From Microbacterium foliorum (GTDB lineage: Bacteria > Actinomycetota > Actinomycetes > Actinomycetales > Microbacteriaceae): a stretch of 64,000 bases of DNA. Of the stretch, positions 63,685 to 64,000 are shown piece after piece. Made by a program: the position numbers and the translations under genes. The notes beneath the pieces were generated by a model. It had not been told where the DNA came from and made no database searches. It saw only the letters and a program-made list of their open reading frames with translations. The stretch covers positions 3,504,139 to 3,568,138 of the forward strand of contig NZ_CP031425.1 of assembly GCF_003367705.1 (NCBI RefSeq). Reading direction: 5' to 3'. Each line of letters starts with the position of its first letter. Positions within the stretch are counted from its first letter, which is position 1.

Positions 63685-64000
63685 GGAATCACTCCGGGAA
63701 TGCTGCCACCGGGATCATTTTGACCGGAGACATAGGGATCTGCCGTTCAGGCATAAGTCAACCGATTAAGGGTACGTCTTGGCGGCGCGCAGAGCAAATC
63801 TGCGCGCTTCGACAGGGGACGACCTGCGAGATCCGCACAGCTATTATCCACAACCCCGCGCCTGCACGTATGCGCAACACGCGCGCGGATTCCCCAGGCA
63901 GGTTGCCGTTCACAGCCGCTGTGACTACCGTGGCATCCGGAGTTATCCACAGGGTCCTGCCGTCTCGGGAACCCTCCGCACATCTGCAGCCCGGAGCGTC
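63685..64000. other. Origin-side intergenic region (rpmH-dnaA gap) with DnaA boxes
   Basis: No gene lies between rpmH and the right edge. Two perfect TTATCCACA DnaA boxes are at 63844-63852 and 63943-63951, in the same orientation. An A/T-richer stretch (about 63720-63780) includes the rpmH promoter and could serve as an unwinding element. By gene order dnaA should follow on the plus strand beyond the window, so this is part of, or next to, oriC. Confidence 0.8.

Overview
The window is high-GC actinobacterial DNA, most like Microbacteriaceae (a Microbacterium-type chromosome), lying beside the replication origin. The right end carries the conserved origin-proximal run rpmH-rnpA-yidD-yidC-jag-rsmG-parA-parB on the minus strand, seven parS centromere sites, and a gene-free tail with two perfect DnaA boxes. 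dnaA itself should lie just beyond position 64000. The left end carries dnaB (cut by the window edge) and the rpsF-ssb-rpsR-rplI operon. I assign the organism by gene order and protein character; no database search was possible.

Layout. 1-3.2 kb: dnaB, then three DnaA-box-like sequences, rplI, rpsR, ssb, rpsF. 3.4-4.1 kb: a lipoprotein. 4.3-14.1 kb (minus): a LacI-led ten-gene unit with lacI-type regulator, two sugar permeases, sugar-binding lipoprotein, four tandem ADP-ribosylglycohydrolase (ARH/DraG)-fold proteins and a ribokinase-like kinase, most genes overlapping by 1-4 nt. This is the most unusual system in the window: it reads as uptake of a ribosylated compound, cleavage of its glycosidic bond and phosphorylation of the freed sugar. 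14.2-16.2 kb: a CitE-like lyase and a CaiB-type CoA-transferase. 16.2-19.3 kb: a siderophore-type binding protein and two FecCD permeases behind a DtxR/IdeR-like box, with no ATPase gene. 19.5-24.7 kb (minus): a complete peptide/nickel-type ABC transporter, divergent from an Lrp/AsnC regulator. 25.5-29.5 kb: repeats and four genes of unknown function. 29.9-35.6 kb (plus): a DUF1684 gene leading a second complete peptide-type ABC transporter, followed by a convergent GntR regulator.

36.3-39.9 kb (minus): an alcohol/aldehyde oxidation module of aldehyde dehydrogenase, DUF779 protein and GAF-type activator. 40.0-41.5 kb (plus): a PadR regulator with an overlapping membrane protein. 41.6-54.0 kb: the actinobacterial neighbourhood cca - DUF6049 protein - murJ - trxB - trxA, with a phospholipase C-like enzyme, an ASCH protein, an LLM oxidoreductase and a methyltransferase between cca and the DUF6049 gene. 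54.1-56.4 kb: a GrpB protein, a small unknown protein and a sugar-porter MFS protein. 56.5-63.7 kb: the parB-to-rpmH block, with a P-loop kinase and about 1.4 kb of gene-free, parS-bearing DNA between parA and rsmG.

I saw no rRNA, tRNA, CRISPR array, phage or insertion sequence. Repeats are limited to an 18-bp inverted pair near 4.2 kb and a dispersed family built on GCGAGACGAAGG at about 25.5 and 36.8 kb.
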